A stretch of DNA of 64,000 nucleotides from Psychrobacter alimentarius (GTDB taxonomy: Bacteria > Pseudomonadota > Gammaproteobacteria > Pseudomonadales > Moraxellaceae), in NCBI RefSeq assembly GCF_001606025.1, contig NZ_CP014945.1:2232001-2296000 (forward strand). Reading direction: 5' to 3'. The translations under genes and the position numbers were made by a program. Numbering within the stretch: the stretch's first letter is position 1; each line of letters opens with the position of its first letter. Below, piece after piece: positions 1 to 9,296 of this stretch. The notes beneath the pieces were generated by a model. That model had not been told where the DNA came from. It saw only the letters and a program-made list of their open reading frames with translations, and did no database searches.

Positions 1-945
1 CCTCGGTACAGACCTTTCGAGGCACTCCACTGCAGCCTCATCCAGACCCCAAGAGCGCAATATTTGGGAGTCTGATAGCAATGTCAGGTTTTGCTTATTG
101 GCCAACATAGCATGTACGCGGGGATTGGGTGTCACTACCACAGCACCCTCTAAATAAGCCTGCTTAAGCAATACATGGTCAGGGTCCTCAAATGCAAAGT
201 CGACAAGCCGATTGTAAATCATATCGATTTTCTGGCCATGGGCTGTTAACGTACCGTCGATATACTCGAGTTCAGAGGGATCAAGTATCACAGTATCAAT
301 ACCTCTAGCTTGGAGCAGTTGACAGGCTAACTCAAACTCTAAGAACATGAACTGACTCTCGGGGTCATTGTCCACAATGGCTATCCGATTGGGCATAGCA
401 ACAGCGGACTGTCGCTGCCATTCCTGTTTGAACATGTCAAACACTGCTTCCTCGAACCTATCTAGCATTTGATTGGTTGCAGCGCTTTGCTCTGAGGGGT
501 TGCAACAGCGTTTTTGTGCGCGAGCGAGCAACACATTCAGAAATGCGCCACCGGCATTAGTATTGACCTCGATGAGCTGAGGTCCATCGCTACCCAAGTG
601 AAAGTCATAACCCATGAGGGCCCCTATTGGGCCTGGGTCGAAAGCAGCTATTTCTGGTGCCCACGACAGCACTTGCTCTTGATACAATGGCAGTTCGGCA
701 GCTGACTCGATAGCCCTGACGATTCGCTCCATCGCCTCTATCTCTGTTTTGGGAACGAACACGGGTGTTGCTGAAAAAAGCTTATTAAGCTCGTTCGCTC
801 CTATTGGATTGTTTCTAGTTTCTACCAATTGATCTTGAAGGCTTGTATTAAGCGCTTTACGATCAAGGGTAATGCAGTAGCACTCTTGGTTAAGTCGATT
901 TGCAAGACCGTCATTTTTTTCGTTGTTATTAGTTGGGTGTTCCAT
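1..945 (-). CDS. ATP-grasp-like protein, partial (runs off left edge)
   Basis: The frame is open for 315 codons from an ATG at 945 to the first base, so the 3' end is missing. I do not recognise the family with certainty. The middle has a GYDFHLGSDGPQLIEVNTNAGG stretch (about residues 118-139) that resembles the metal-binding, substrate-closing segment of circularly permuted ATP-grasp or glutathione-synthase-like enzymes (compare E-x-N-x-x-x-G-G). The later part has alternating strand/helix segments around VAMPNRIAIVDNDPE and KIDMIYNRLVDFAFEDPD. There is no signal peptide or membrane segment, so it should be cytoplasmic. It lies on the tatABC strand, 97 bp downstream of tatC, and could be the last gene of that run. 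ATP-dependent ligase activity is inference only. Confidence 0.6.
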   Translation of the reverse strand, partial: MEHPTNNNEKNDGLANRLNQECYCITLDRKALNTSLQDQLVETRNNPIGANELNKLFSATPVFVPKTEIEAMERIVRAIESAAELPLYQEQVLSWAPEIAAFDPGPIGALMGYDFHLGSDGPQLIEVNTNAGGAFLNVLLARAQKRCCNPSEQSAATNQMLDRFEEAVFDMFKQEWQRQSAVAMPNRIAIVDNDPESQFMFLEFELACQLLQARGIDTVILDPSELEYIDGTLTAHGQKIDMIYNRLVDFAFEDPDHVLLKQAYLEGAVVVTPNPRVHAMLANKQNLTLLSDSQILRSWGLDEAAVECLERSVPR

Positions 946-1042
946 TTAGAGTCCGTCGCTAAGTAGAGTACTCACGCTGACATACTCTAGTAAAAAGTAA
1001 AAAGTAAAAAGTAAAAAAGGTTCTTGGCGTATTTAAGTAGTG

Positions 1043-1912
1043 CTAGCTACTTTCTAATGTTTCATTCCCTGAGACTAAATCATTATTTCGTTCATTTTTA
1101 ATTAATATCTTTGCTAAGAGTAAACCCAGCTCAAATAATAGCCACATAGGAATCGCCAACAACAGCATTGATACACCATCAGGCGGTGTCACTACCGCGG
1201 CGATCCCAAAACAGCCGACTATGATATAACGACGCTTATCTTCTAAAATTTGAGTAGAAACGATTCCGGCCATTATCAGCAATAAGGTAACCACTGGAAT
1301 CTCAAAAGTCAGTCCAAACACCATAAATAGCTTGAGGGCAAAGCTCAGATAACTGTCAATATCGGTCATTGGTATAACGTTATGCGGAGCGAACATAATA
1401 AAAAATTTCAATACCCCTTTGAGTACGACAAAGTAGGAAAAAGCAACACCAGCATAAAATAGAAATATCGAAGATAGCAGTACAGGAATGGCAATTTTCT
1501 TCTCTTTTTTATATAAGCCGGAAGCTACAAATGACCAAATTTGATACAGGATATAAGGCATTGCTAAAAATGCGGCGACGAATATCGTTAAGCGAATGGG
1601 TGCCATAAAGTTTGACGTTATATCAGTGGCAATCATGGTCGAATTGATGGGTAACTGCGCCACTAATGGGTCTGATAAAAGATTATAAAGCTCGCGTGAA
1701 AATCCCACCAATACTAAGAATATAATTAAGACGACCACGCATATTCTTATTAAGTGCGTACGCAGCTCGATTAAATGTCCGGTAATAGGCATATCGCCAA
1801 GCGTACCTAACGTATCTCCAGACTCACTATTCTGTGTTGTATCTGTTGGCGCCTCAAACTCTATATCTGTTATTTTTTCTTGTCGACTTTTTTGCCGTTT
1901 AAATAGGCTCAC
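1043..1912 (-). CDS. tatC: Sec-independent protein translocase TatC
   Basis: TatC is the multispanning core of the twin-arginine translocase and recognises the RR signal of folded exported proteins. The 289-aa product shows the family pattern: a cytoplasmic N-terminal extension, the conserved entry GHLIELRTHLIR (about residues 44-55), then six hydrophobic segments, including one around FMAPIRLTIFVAAFLAMPYILYQ with the conserved F-x-x-P-x-x-Y-Q-x-W region. A VVTPPDG turn lies near residue 240. The ATG overlaps the tatB stop (ATGA), so the two are translationally coupled. The N-terminal extension of about 40 residues is longer than in E. coli TatC. It lies next to a copper cluster whose CopA carries a twin-arginine signal. 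Confidence 0.95.
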   Translation of the reverse strand: MSLFKRQKSRQEKITDIEFEAPTDTTQNSESGDTLGTLGDMPITGHLIELRTHLIRICVVVLIIFLVLVGFSRELYNLLSDPLVAQLPINSTMIATDITSNFMAPIRLTIFVAAFLAMPYILYQIWSFVASGLYKKEKKIAIPVLLSSIFLFYAGVAFSYFVVLKGVLKFFIMFAPHNVIPMTDIDSYLSFALKLFMVFGLTFEIPVVTLLLIMAGIVSTQILEDKRRYIIVGCFGIAAVVTPPDGVSMLLLAIPMWLLFELGLLLAKILIKNERNNDLVSGNETLESS

Positions 1913-2295
1913 TGATCCGCCTCCTGTTTAATGAACGAGGAGGTAGTATTCTGTTGATGGTCTTTATCATAAGGGGTGATTGACTGATGTGAAGCGTCTA
2001 GGCTTTGGTTCTGTGACTGCTCAAACTTTTGCATACTGCCACGCATTTCTGCTAATTCGCGCTTCATATCCGACTCGGTCTGACGGATTTTCGCAAGTTC
2101 ATTTTGCATTTGTTGACGTGTTTCAGCTAGATCAAGCTCAGCTTCTATTTCAGATTGTAGAGTGGATACTGTACGGCGCAGTTTGGCATACCATTGCCCA
2201 GCGGTACGTGCGGCTTGCGGCAGTTTTTCTGGCCCCAATACGATTAAAGCAATGACGCCAAACAAGAGTAATTCGGAAAACCCAATATCAAACAT
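1909..2295 (-). CDS. tatB: Sec-independent protein translocase TatB
   Basis: TatB forms the receptor complex with TatC in the inner membrane. The product starts MFDIGFSELLLFGVIALIVLG, the typical TatB opening, with a single N-terminal transmembrane helix. A hinge GPEKLPQAAR and a long charged amphipathic/coiled-coil region follow (about residues 30-90), then a Gln/Ser-rich tail. I chose the ATG at 2295 (128 aa) over an in-frame GTG three codons upstream because MFDIG is the family start. Its 3' end overlaps tatC by 4 bp, and tatA lies 55 bp upstream on the same strand. Confidence 0.93.
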   Translation of the reverse strand: MFDIGFSELLLFGVIALIVLGPEKLPQAARTAGQWYAKLRRTVSTLQSEIEAELDLAETRQQMQNELAKIRQTESDMKRELAEMRGSMQKFEQSQNQSLDASHQSITPYDKDHQQNTTSSFIKQEADQ

Positions 2296-2350
2296 AACAG
2301 TCACATATATTAATAGACTACTTAGTGCCGCTATTTATAAGCGGCGCGCT

Positions 2351-2635
2351 TCATACTTTAGGCTGGTCATCAGTGGAAATAGGGCTGATTTCCATATCAT
2401 CAGCCTGATTACCTACACGCGTATTTAAATCATTACTTGCAGCTGGCGTACTATTTTCATGGCTAAGCACATGATTTTTGCGAGCATTCTCGGGTTCTTC
2501 ATCTTTGACCGCTTCTTTAAAACCCTTCACCGCACCGCCTAAATCTTTACCTGCATTTTTAAGCTTGGCAGTACCAAATACGACCACCACTACGACCAAT
2601 AAAATCAGCCAATGTGTAATAGAAAAGCTGCCCAT
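2351..2635 (-). CDS. tatA: Sec-independent protein translocase TatA
   Basis: TatA oligomerises to form the Tat transport pore. The 94-aa product opens [20 protein letters not shown], with a short N-terminal membrane helix. It continues with the TatA hinge [20 protein letters not shown] (residues 20-39), which holds the conserved Phe-Gly and amphipathic helix, and ends in an acidic, low-complexity tail. An AAGGA ribosome-binding site precedes the ATG. It is the first gene of tatABC. The P-type ATPase gene ends 80 bp upstream on the same strand, so tat could be co-transcribed with the copper genes or have its own promoter in that gap. Confidence 0.94.
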   Translation of the reverse strand: MGSFSITHWLILLVVVVVVFGTAKLKNAGKDLGGAVKGFKEAVKDEEPENARKNHVLSHENSTPAASNDLNTRVGNQADDMEISPISTDDQPKV

Positions 2636-2715
2636 AACGGTATCCTTATATTTTGTGATCTTGTTTAGACCAGTATGTGTCAGTGTGCTTTAGAACACTT
2701 TTTACCGTACCAGAA

Positions 2716-5334
2716 TTATAGTTTCAAACGGCGCAATCGCAGCGCGTTAGCAATCACCGAGAATGACGACAAGCTCATCGCTGCCGCTGCTATCATCGGA
2801 CTGAGCAGAAGCCCAAATATGGGATAGAGCACACCTGCGGCAATAGGAACACCAAGTGCATTGTAGATAAAGGCAAAAAACAGATTCTGTCTGATATTGC
2901 GCATGGTGGCGTGGCTAAGCTTATAAGCTTTGGCAATGCCCATTAAATCACCTTTTAGCAGGGTAATGCCCGCACTCTCCATCGCCACATCGGTACCAGT
3001 TCCCATAGCGATACCAACATTAGCTTGCGCTAGCGCTGGTGCGTCGTTGATACCATCACCCGCCATAGCGACCAATTTACCGCTGTCTTGCATTTCTTTG
3101 ACGATACGGTTTTTATCCTCTGGTGAGACATCCGCATGAACTTCATCAATACCTAGTTTATTGGCGACTGCCTGCGCGGTTTTTTCGTTGTCACCGGTTA
3201 GCATCACAACTTTTAAACCTGCGTCATGAAGCAGTGAAATAGCCTCTTTAGTGCTTGGTTTAATAGGGTCAGCAACTGAAATAATACCAGCAGCTTTACC
3301 GTCTATAGCCACAAACATTACCGTTTCTCCGTCTTTTCTACGGACATCAGCTTTAGTGGACAGCTCATTATCAAAACTATTTAGGCTTTCCATAAGCTTA
3401 GAGTTACCAATAGCGACTTTCTTACCATCGACCACGGCTTGTACGCCTTCGCCAGTAGTCGAATTAAAGTCAGTAGCTTTAGGAATAATGAGTGATCTTT
3501 CTTGAGCTGCTCTAACGATAGCTTCTGCTAAAGGATGCTCGCTAGCGCTTTCTACTGAGGCTACCAATGCGAGGAACTCGTCTTCATCTTGACCTACCTG
3601 CGCATCAATTGCGGTAAGCTCGGGCTTACCAGCGGTCAGTGTTCCGGTCTTGTCGACGACAATGGTATCGACTTTTTCCATACTCTCTAACGCTTCAGCA
3701 TTTTTGATGAGGACGCCGTTTTGCGCGCCTTTGCCGGTACCAACCATAATGGACATCGGCGTCGCTAGACCAAGGGCACAAGGACAAGCAATAATCAGTA
3801 CCGCAATCGCGTTAACCAAAGCATAGGTCATAGCGGGCTCAGGGCCGAATATTGCCCAGACAATAAAGGTAATGACGGAGCAAATAAGCACGATCGGTAC
3901 GAACCACCCAGCTACCTTATCTACCAATTTCTGTATAGGTGCGCGGCTACGCTGGGCTTCAGCAACCATTTGTACAATTTTAGATAATACTGAATCTGCT
4001 CCAACATTGACCGCTTCGACTAATAGCGTTCCGGTGCCATTTACCGTACCACCAGTCACTGTATCTCCTGCTACTTTTGATACAGGGATTGGCTCACCCG
4101 TCACCATTGATTCATCAACATTACTATTACCATCGATCACTGTACCATCTACGGGTAGTTTCTCACCTGGTTTAACCCGTAGCTTATCGCCAGTGACGAC
4201 CTCATCAAGCGAGACTTCGACTTCTTTACCGTTTTCATCGACACGTCTTGCGGTTGGTGGTGCGAGCTCAAGCAAAGCTCTAATCGCACCTGAAGTTTGA
4301 CTTCTAGCTTTGAGCTCTAATACTTGACCCAGTAGCACCAAGGTCACAATGACCGCTGCCGCTTCATAGTAGACTCCGACTTGACCAGAGGCATCTCTGA
4401 AACTGTCTGGGAAAATATCGGGAAAAAAGGTCGCGACAATACTAAAAATATAAGCAGCGCCTACGCCTATCGCAATCAAGGTAAACATATTTAGATTGCG
4501 GCTTTTTATAGACTGCCAGCCACGGACGAAAAACGGGGCGGCGCCCCAAAGCACTACAGGGGTCGCGAGCACTAACTCAGCCCATTGTAAGATCTTTGAA
4601 GAGATACCATACTGACTAAAATTAACTACGTTTAAGTCAAACATACCGCTCATCACATATATTAATAGCGGTACAGTCAACACGGTACATATCCAAAAAC
4701 GACGAGTCATATCGTCAAGCTCTGAGGTGTCCTCTTCACCGATAGTAAGCGTTTCGGGCTCAAGCGCCATACCACATATCGGACAACCGCTATTTCTAAC
4801 GTCTCTCACTTCAGGATGCATAGGACAGGTATATACCGTGCCATCGTAATCAGCAGGTACTTTATCGTATTTACCGCCTTTAACAGATTTTACTCCGCTA
4901 CTATCAGTATCCTTTCCATGACAACTGGCGTGACTATCATCTTTAGCAACTTCGTCTTCAGGTTTAAGAAACATGCCACATATTGGGCAGTCACTTTTTT
5001 CAACATCTCTTACTTCTGGATGCATAGGACAAATATAAATCGTGCCGTTATAATTTTCTGGTATCTTGTCGTACTTATTGCCTTCGACAGACTTTAACTC
5101 AGTACTATTATTAGCATCCGCTTTATGACAATGCGCATGACTGCCCTCATTATTGTTGGATTCAGCAACCTCGTCTTCAGGTTTGAGAAACATGCCGCAT
5201 ATCGGACAATCGCTCTTCTCAGTATCTCTAACCTCAGGATGCATCGGGCAGATATAAACCGTACCACTATAGTTTTCTGGCACTTTATCGTACTGACCAC
5301 CTTTGATAGATTTTTCATCGGCAATATGTTTCAT
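2716..5334 (-). CDS. Copper-translocating P1B-type ATPase with three N-terminal metal-binding repeats
   Basis: This inner-membrane ATPase should export Cu(I) from the cytoplasm. Catalytic landmarks are TGEP (actuator), CPC in [12 protein letters not shown] (ion site), DKTGTLTAG (phosphorylated Asp), SEHPLAEA and [11 protein letters not shown]. The late [11 protein letters not shown] and [16 protein letters not shown] segments fit the Cu(I) subgroup. The N-terminus lacks the usual HMA/CxxC fold. It has three tandem repeats of the heavy-metal-binding domain, each with Y-x-CPMHPEV followed by CPICGM, with first Cys at about residues 29, 102 and 170; the linkers contain HAHCHK and HASCHG. I chose the ATG at 5334 (872 aa) because AAGGAG lies 7 nt upstream; the longer TTG-initiated frame places the Shine-Dalgarno inside the coding region. 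Confidence 0.93.
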   Translation of the reverse strand: MKHIADEKSIKGGQYDKVPENYSGTVYICPMHPEVRDTEKSDCPICGMFLKPEDEVAESNNNEGSHAHCHKADANNSTELKSVEGNKYDKIPENYNGTIYICPMHPEVRDVEKSDCPICGMFLKPEDEVAKDDSHASCHGKDTDSSGVKSVKGGKYDKVPADYDGTVYTCPMHPEVRDVRNSGCPICGMALEPETLTIGEEDTSELDDMTRRFWICTVLTVPLLIYVMSGMFDLNVVNFSQYGISSKILQWAELVLATPVVLWGAAPFFVRGWQSIKSRNLNMFTLIAIGVGAAYIFSIVATFFPDIFPDSFRDASGQVGVYYEAAAVIVTLVLLGQVLELKARSQTSGAIRALLELAPPTARRVDENGKEVEVSLDEVVTGDKLRVKPGEKLPVDGTVIDGNSNVDESMVTGEPIPVSKVAGDTVTGGTVNGTGTLLVEAVNVGADSVLSKIVQMVAEAQRSRAPIQKLVDKVAGWFVPIVLICSVITFIVWAIFGPEPAMTYALVNAIAVLIIACPCALGLATPMSIMVGTGKGAQNGVLIKNAEALESMEKVDTIVVDKTGTLTAGKPELTAIDAQVGQDEDEFLALVASVESASEHPLAEAIVRAAQERSLIIPKATDFNSTTGEGVQAVVDGKKVAIGNSKLMESLNSFDNELSTKADVRRKDGETVMFVAIDGKAAGIISVADPIKPSTKEAISLLHDAGLKVVMLTGDNEKTAQAVANKLGIDEVHADVSPEDKNRIVKEMQDSGKLVAMAGDGINDAPALAQANVGIAMGTGTDVAMESAGITLLKGDLMGIAKAYKLSHATMRNIRQNLFFAFIYNALGVPIAAGVLYPIFGLLLSPMIAAAAMSLSSFSVIANALRLRRLKL

Positions 5335-5449
5335 AAAATCACTCCTTGAAGACAATAAATAAAGCTTTTAAAGCACAATCATCAACCTTTAATTGCTATT
5401 CATCTAATTACTAATCTAGATATCTCGAAAATTAAGTTTCAATTGGAAC

Positions 5450-5626
5450 TTAATCTTTATTACGCAAATATTTGAGTAAGGCCATAATAGTCAATATCAG
5501 TACCGCAAAAACCAGTACTGTAAACAATAAGGAGACAATAGATTCTCCCCAACCCATACCGTGCATCGATCCATTCATCATGCCGTGCATAGTCCCGTTC
5601 ATCATACCGTGCATCATAATAACCAT
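5450..5626 (-). CDS. 58-aa Met/His-rich single-span membrane peptide
   Basis: This small ORF has a good AAGGAG ribosome-binding site 8 nt before its ATG. The first 25 residues are a run of MHGMMNG-type motifs, giving about ten Met and four His. A GWGES turn follows, then one transmembrane helix (SLLFTVLVFAVLILTIMALL) and a basic end KYLRNKD. The likely topology puts the Met/His head outside and the Lys/Arg tail in the cytoplasm, as expected for a periplasm-facing copper ligand. It sits between the copper ATPase and the DUF305 gene on the same strand. I do not recognise a named family. A copper-binding or copper-handover role is inference from composition and position. Confidence 0.75.
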   Translation of the reverse strand: MVIMMHGMMNGTMHGMMNGSMHGMGWGESIVSLLFTVLVFAVLILTIMALLKYLRNKD

Positions 5627-5755
5627 TACAAGGACTCCTTATTTGTTATTTCCTTAGTATAAGTAATGATATAGTGCTAGTGTGTGAACGTACACCTCTC
5701 AATAGTCTGCTTACTTAATAACACCTAATACAAAGTGCTCAAAATTTGTGACTGC

Positions 5756-6232
5756 CTATTCCAACTCATCAATAAGCGCTTGCATCTCACCGATTTCACG
5801 CTTTTGTGCTTCGATAATGTCATCAGCAAGCTGGCGTACACGTGGATCTTCGATATCAGCACGCGAACTGGTCAAAATAGCAATCGAGTGATGCGGTATC
5901 ATCGCCTGCATCCAATCCACTTGATCGACCGTTTGTTGTGATCTAACGCCCCATAAACCAAAGGCAAATAGCACGACACTAATCCCATAAACCATTAGAT
6001 TGACCTTAGTCTTTTTATACATATTGGTCATAAAGGCGAGCATAATAATAGCCATCATAGCGCCCATATATAACGCCATATAAGCTCTGGTTTCGCTAAA
6101 ATAAACGTGATCCCATTGATAAGTATTAAAATACATCATGATAAACATCACGACTGTCGATGTTAAAATCATGATTGTGAACTTTACATAAGGGTTCATT
6201 TGCTTCTGTTTATTATCCATATGGTTATTCAT
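5756..6232 (-). CDS. DUF305-type membrane protein, copper-associated
   Basis: The 158-aa protein has three predicted membrane segments (about residues 17-33, 47-67 and 75-95). A DUF305-like C-terminus follows, with the hallmark DWMQAMIPHHSIAILTS (M-I-x-H-H) around residues 106-122 and a DP-x-VRQLADDII-x-AQ-x-REI-x-EM helix. DUF305 proteins such as CopM bind copper through Met/His residues and recur in copper clusters. An AAGGA site precedes the start. A strong terminator (6253-6286) lies immediately upstream, so expression may need read-through from copAB or a promoter overlapping the terminator. Confidence 0.85.
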   Translation of the reverse strand: MNNHMDNKQKQMNPYVKFTIMILTSTVVMFIMMYFNTYQWDHVYFSETRAYMALYMGAMMAIIMLAFMTNMYKKTKVNLMVYGISVVLFAFGLWGVRSQQTVDQVDWMQAMIPHHSIAILTSSRADIEDPRVRQLADDIIEAQKREIGEMQALIDELE

Positions 6233-6252
6233 ATTCTTGTCCTTAATTTAGT

Positions 6253-6286
6253 AAAAAGGCACCTAAATAAAGAGGTGCCTTTTTTT
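6253..6286 (-). terminator. Rho-independent terminator after copB
   Basis: A perfect inverted repeat AAAAAGGCACCT / AGGTGCCTTTTT with an 8-nt loop, T-tracts on both sides. It lies 42 bp past the copB stop and should end copAB transcription on the minus strand; it could work in either direction. Confidence 0.85.
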
Positions 6287-6327
6287 AGAGCTAGTGTTAT
6301 AAACTGTTGTTACTTACATGGTTAACA

Positions 6328-7482
6328 CTAGAACCAAAATTTCACACCAGCTGTAACGCTACTAGAATCAACAGCTTCGTCTTCTTGACGTCGCAAATCT
6401 CTTGCGTTGCCTAAAGCGGTCTCATAGCTGATACCCACATAAGGCGCGAGCTGACGACTTAACATCTCGTAAGTAAGCCTAACGTCAGCCCCAAACTCAT
6501 TAAAGCCTTTAGTAATATGGTTATCTGTATCATCTTTGCTAAACGCCGTCAGCTCTACTTCTGGAATCACTACCCAATGTTGATCTAAGCGCCACTCATA
6601 CTCCGCACCTAGATCTAGACGAACTTGCCCATCAGTATATAAATAAGCTCTAGCATCGGTTTCGATGAAGTAAGGTGCAGTGCCTGCAATACCAGCCATC
6701 ACGGCAGATTTATCATTTTCGGTATCATAAGCAACACCGGCTTCCCCATTCCAAAAAATACTAAGTGGCTTCCAGTAAGATAGTGAGGTTAAGCTATCAA
6801 TTTCTTTATCATCTTTAGTTTGGATACTACCTTCGCTACGTAGCGTTACGCGGTTGCTGTCTGTACCGTACCACGTATCAAACTCATAATTGATTTGATC
6901 ATCGTCAAATTGATAGCCCAAATCGTCTACTGATACGCCCCATAACGGTAAGCTACCCATCATCACAGGCTTACCAAAGCGACCATAGGGAACACCGTTC
7001 GAGTAGTCAGGGCTTCGAGCATCGGCTGGTGCTTCGCCACCTTGCATTCCTGACATGTCCATACTGCCATGATCCATGCCCGACATATCCATGCCACTAT
7101 GATCCATACCTGACATATCGCCCGACATATCCATGCCACTATGATCCATACCTGACATATCGCCCGACATATCCATGCCACTATGATCCATATCTGACAT
7201 GTCACCTGACATATCCATACCACTGTGATCCATATCCGACATATCGCCTGACATATCCATGCCACTATGGTCCATATCTGACATATTGCCCGACATATCC
7301 ATGCTGCTGTGATCCATATCTGACATATCCATACCAGACATGTCCATACCAGACATGTCCATACTGCCATGATCCATGTTCGACATCTCAGCAGCGTTTG
7401 CTAAAGGTGACATTAGTAGCATCAAAGATGACATGCCAATAAACGGTAGACCTACTTTATATATTTTCATAATAAGGCTCAT
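6328..7482 (-). CDS. copB: Copper resistance protein CopB (outer membrane, Met-rich)
   Basis: CopB is an outer-membrane protein of the Cop system. After a signal peptide (KVGLPFIGMSSLMLLM, cleavage near ANA-AEM) comes a low-complexity metal-binding region of about 115 residues built from MDMSG/MDHSG units. Then follows the CopB beta-barrel domain (PF05275), from about VPYGRFGKPVMMGSLPLWG to the terminal aromatic SSVTAGVKFWF. Start choice is uncertain: an ATG at 7482 (384 aa) or at 7470 (MKIYK, the neater signal-peptide start). Neither has a clear Shine-Dalgarno, and translation may be coupled to copA, whose stop is 13 bp upstream. The longer frame opening inside copA is unlikely. Confidence 0.92.
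   Translation of the reverse strand: MSLIMKIYKVGLPFIGMSSLMLLMSPLANAAEMSNMDHGSMDMSGMDMSGMDMSDMDHSSMDMSGNMSDMDHSGMDMSGDMSDMDHSGMDMSGDMSDMDHSGMDMSGDMSGMDHSGMDMSGDMSGMDHSGMDMSGMDHGSMDMSGMQGGEAPADARSPDYSNGVPYGRFGKPVMMGSLPLWGVSVDDLGYQFDDDQINYEFDTWYGTDSNRVTLRSEGSIQTKDDKEIDSLTSLSYWKPLSIFWNGEAGVAYDTENDKSAVMAGIAGTAPYFIETDARAYLYTDGQVRLDLGAEYEWRLDQHWVVIPEVELTAFSKDDTDNHITKGFNEFGADVRLTYEMLSRQLAPYVGISYETALGNARDLRRQEDEAVDSSSVTAGVKFWF
7078..7287 (-). repeat. copB: Five tandem 42-bp units inside copB
   Basis: Five in-frame units of 14 residues, consensus DMSDMDHSGMDMSG (the first begins with N; the last two have DMSG in place of DMSD). Less regular MDMSG/MDHGS motifs flank them. The repeat yields long spurious open frames on both strands and could change copy number by slippage or recombination. 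Confidence 0.9.
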
Positions 7483-7495
7483 ATTCGAAGGTTTA

Positions 7496-9202
7496 TTAAA
7501 CAACGGCAACTTCTCTAAACATCCCTGCTTCCATGTGATAGAGCAAGTGGCAATGCCATGCCCATCTGCCAGCTTCTCCGGTGACATCAAAGCTTATCTT
7601 TTGTGCAGGCTGTACCATTATCGTATGCTTACGTACTTGAAACTCACCTGAAGGCATCCGCAGATCGCTCCACATACCATGCAAATGCATGGGATGATTC
7701 ATCATGGTGTCATTGACTAAGGTAATACGTACGCGCTCGTTGGGCTTAATATTGACCGGTGCGGCATCTTTGAACATAACCCCGTCTAGAGCCCAAATAT
7801 AGCGCTCCATGTTTCCCGTCAGATGTATTTCAATCTCTCTGGTGGGTTTGCGCTGCTCTGCCATTATCTCATCGCCGACAGAGCGCAACTGACTATAATT
7901 CAAAACCTTTCTATCAATGTTACGTAGATTAATACCAGGGTCATCAAGGTTCATACGCGGACTATCAACGCGCATATCGGACTTAAAGTCATATTCTGTT
8001 TTGGCATGTTTAGCGTTATAGCCATTCGATCCCATGGCGCCCATCATGTCGGCCATCGTCAGCCATTCGATTTTGTCCATAGCAGGTATCGCAGGACGAG
8101 CACCTTTTTTGGTAGCAAGCGTTGTCGCAACATAGCCTGACCGATCTATGTTTTGAGCAAATATGGTATGCGCGTCTTTAGTGGGCGTCACGATGACATC
8201 ATAAGTCTCGGCCACCCCAATACGGAAATCATCGATATCGACGGGACTGACATCAATCCCATCCGTCGCGACGACTTTCATTTTTAGGCCGGGGATGCGT
8301 ACATCAAATATCGTCTGCGCTGAACCATTAATAAAACGTAGTTTGACAGGCTGTCCAGCCTTGACAAGTTGCGTCCAGTTAGCCGCTGTGGTTTTACCAT
8401 TCATCAGATAGGTAAAGGTTTTTTCACCAGACAGATCAGTAAAGTCTGTCGGCATCATGCGCATCTGATTCCACATTTTGCGCTTATCAAACGCGGTTTT
8501 CATATCCGTTTCGGCAATATCAGCAAGCAGTTTTTTGAAGTCTGGTAGATGGTAGTTGTCAAAGTCGGCGCGCTGTTTGAGCAGCTTCAAGAGATTATGC
8601 GGGTTGCGGCTGGTCCAATCACTAAGCACGATCACATGGTCTTCGTCGATAGGATGACGTTCGCGCCCTTTCGGCTCAATGACGATGGCCCCGCGCATAC
8701 CGGTTTGTTCTTGGAATCCAGTGTGCGAGTGATACCAATAAGTGCCAGATTGTTTCAGCGTAAATTTATACGTAAAGGTGCTATTTGCTGGTATACCATC
8801 AAAACTAATGCCGGGCACGCCATCCATCTCAAACGGTACTAGTAGACCATGCCAATGAATAGAGGTCGACTCATTCATTTGGTTATGGACGCGTATCACT
8901 ACCGTATCGCCCTCGCGCATTTTTAGCGTTGGCGCTGGTAATGAGTCATTAATGAGCGTCGCCGTGCTTGACTTGCCATCAACAATGATGGGTTTTTTGC
9001 TGACATAAAGATCAAACTCTTTGCCTGTCAGTATGGGTACTTTATGATCGGGTTTATCACTGTTAATAGTAGCGCCCTGACTGCCTGAGCGACTCGATTG
9101 TCCCAATGCGCTACTAGCAATAGTCGGCATCAAGGAGGCACCAAGGACAGCAGAGGATCCGGTTAAAAAACGTCGGCGGTTCAGTATGTTCTTTTTATTC
9201 AT
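7496..9202 (-). CDS. copA: Multicopper oxidase CopA, Tat-exported
   Basis: Periplasmic multicopper oxidase that oxidises Cu(I) and gives copper tolerance with CopB. The 568-aa protein begins with a twin-arginine signal (NRRRFLTG, residues 8-15, then a hydrophobic stretch ending near ASSA). Copper ligand motifs are SIHWHGLLVPF and YWYHSHTGFQEQ in the first cupredoxin domain, and NHPMHLHGMW plus WHCHLLYHMEAGMF at the C-terminus (T1/T2/T3 sites). A Met-containing insert TMADMMGAMGSNGYN lies near residue 385. An AGG sequence precedes the ATG. It is followed by copB. The RR signal makes it an obvious substrate for the Tat genes 5 kb away. Confidence 0.95.
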   Translation of the reverse strand: MNKKNILNRRRFLTGSSAVLGASLMPTIASSALGQSSRSGSQGATINSDKPDHKVPILTGKEFDLYVSKKPIIVDGKSSTATLINDSLPAPTLKMREGDTVVIRVHNQMNESTSIHWHGLLVPFEMDGVPGISFDGIPANSTFTYKFTLKQSGTYWYHSHTGFQEQTGMRGAIVIEPKGRERHPIDEDHVIVLSDWTSRNPHNLLKLLKQRADFDNYHLPDFKKLLADIAETDMKTAFDKRKMWNQMRMMPTDFTDLSGEKTFTYLMNGKTTAANWTQLVKAGQPVKLRFINGSAQTIFDVRIPGLKMKVVATDGIDVSPVDIDDFRIGVAETYDVIVTPTKDAHTIFAQNIDRSGYVATTLATKKGARPAIPAMDKIEWLTMADMMGAMGSNGYNAKHAKTEYDFKSDMRVDSPRMNLDDPGINLRNIDRKVLNYSQLRSVGDEIMAEQRKPTREIEIHLTGNMERYIWALDGVMFKDAAPVNIKPNERVRITLVNDTMMNHPMHLHGMWSDLRMPSGEFQVRKHTIMVQPAQKISFDVTGEAGRWAWHCHLLYHMEAGMFREVAVV

Positions 9203-9296
9203 AATGATAACCTGATTTAATTTGAGAGATGGTGGTTAAGCTTATAGTTATAACATTTTCGATATTTAACAGAATCTATTCACATCTAAGCCAACA

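Noticed and set aside
991..1018. TAAAAAG heptamer tandem repeat
   Set aside because: Three short copies in an intergenic gap; simple-sequence repeat with no evident role.
5472..5657. Plus-strand 61-codon frame
   Set aside because: It is antisense to the Met/His peptide gene, which has a strong ribosome-binding site and sensible topology.
5627..5755. CueR/MerR-type spaced promoter before the copper ATPase or peptide gene
   Set aside because: No long-spacer dyad with ACC-type arms could be found by eye.
6963..7442. Long Trp/Ile- and Tyr/Pro/Thr-rich open frames on both strands
   Set aside because: They overlap the copB tandem repeat and are shadows of its 42-bp periodicity.
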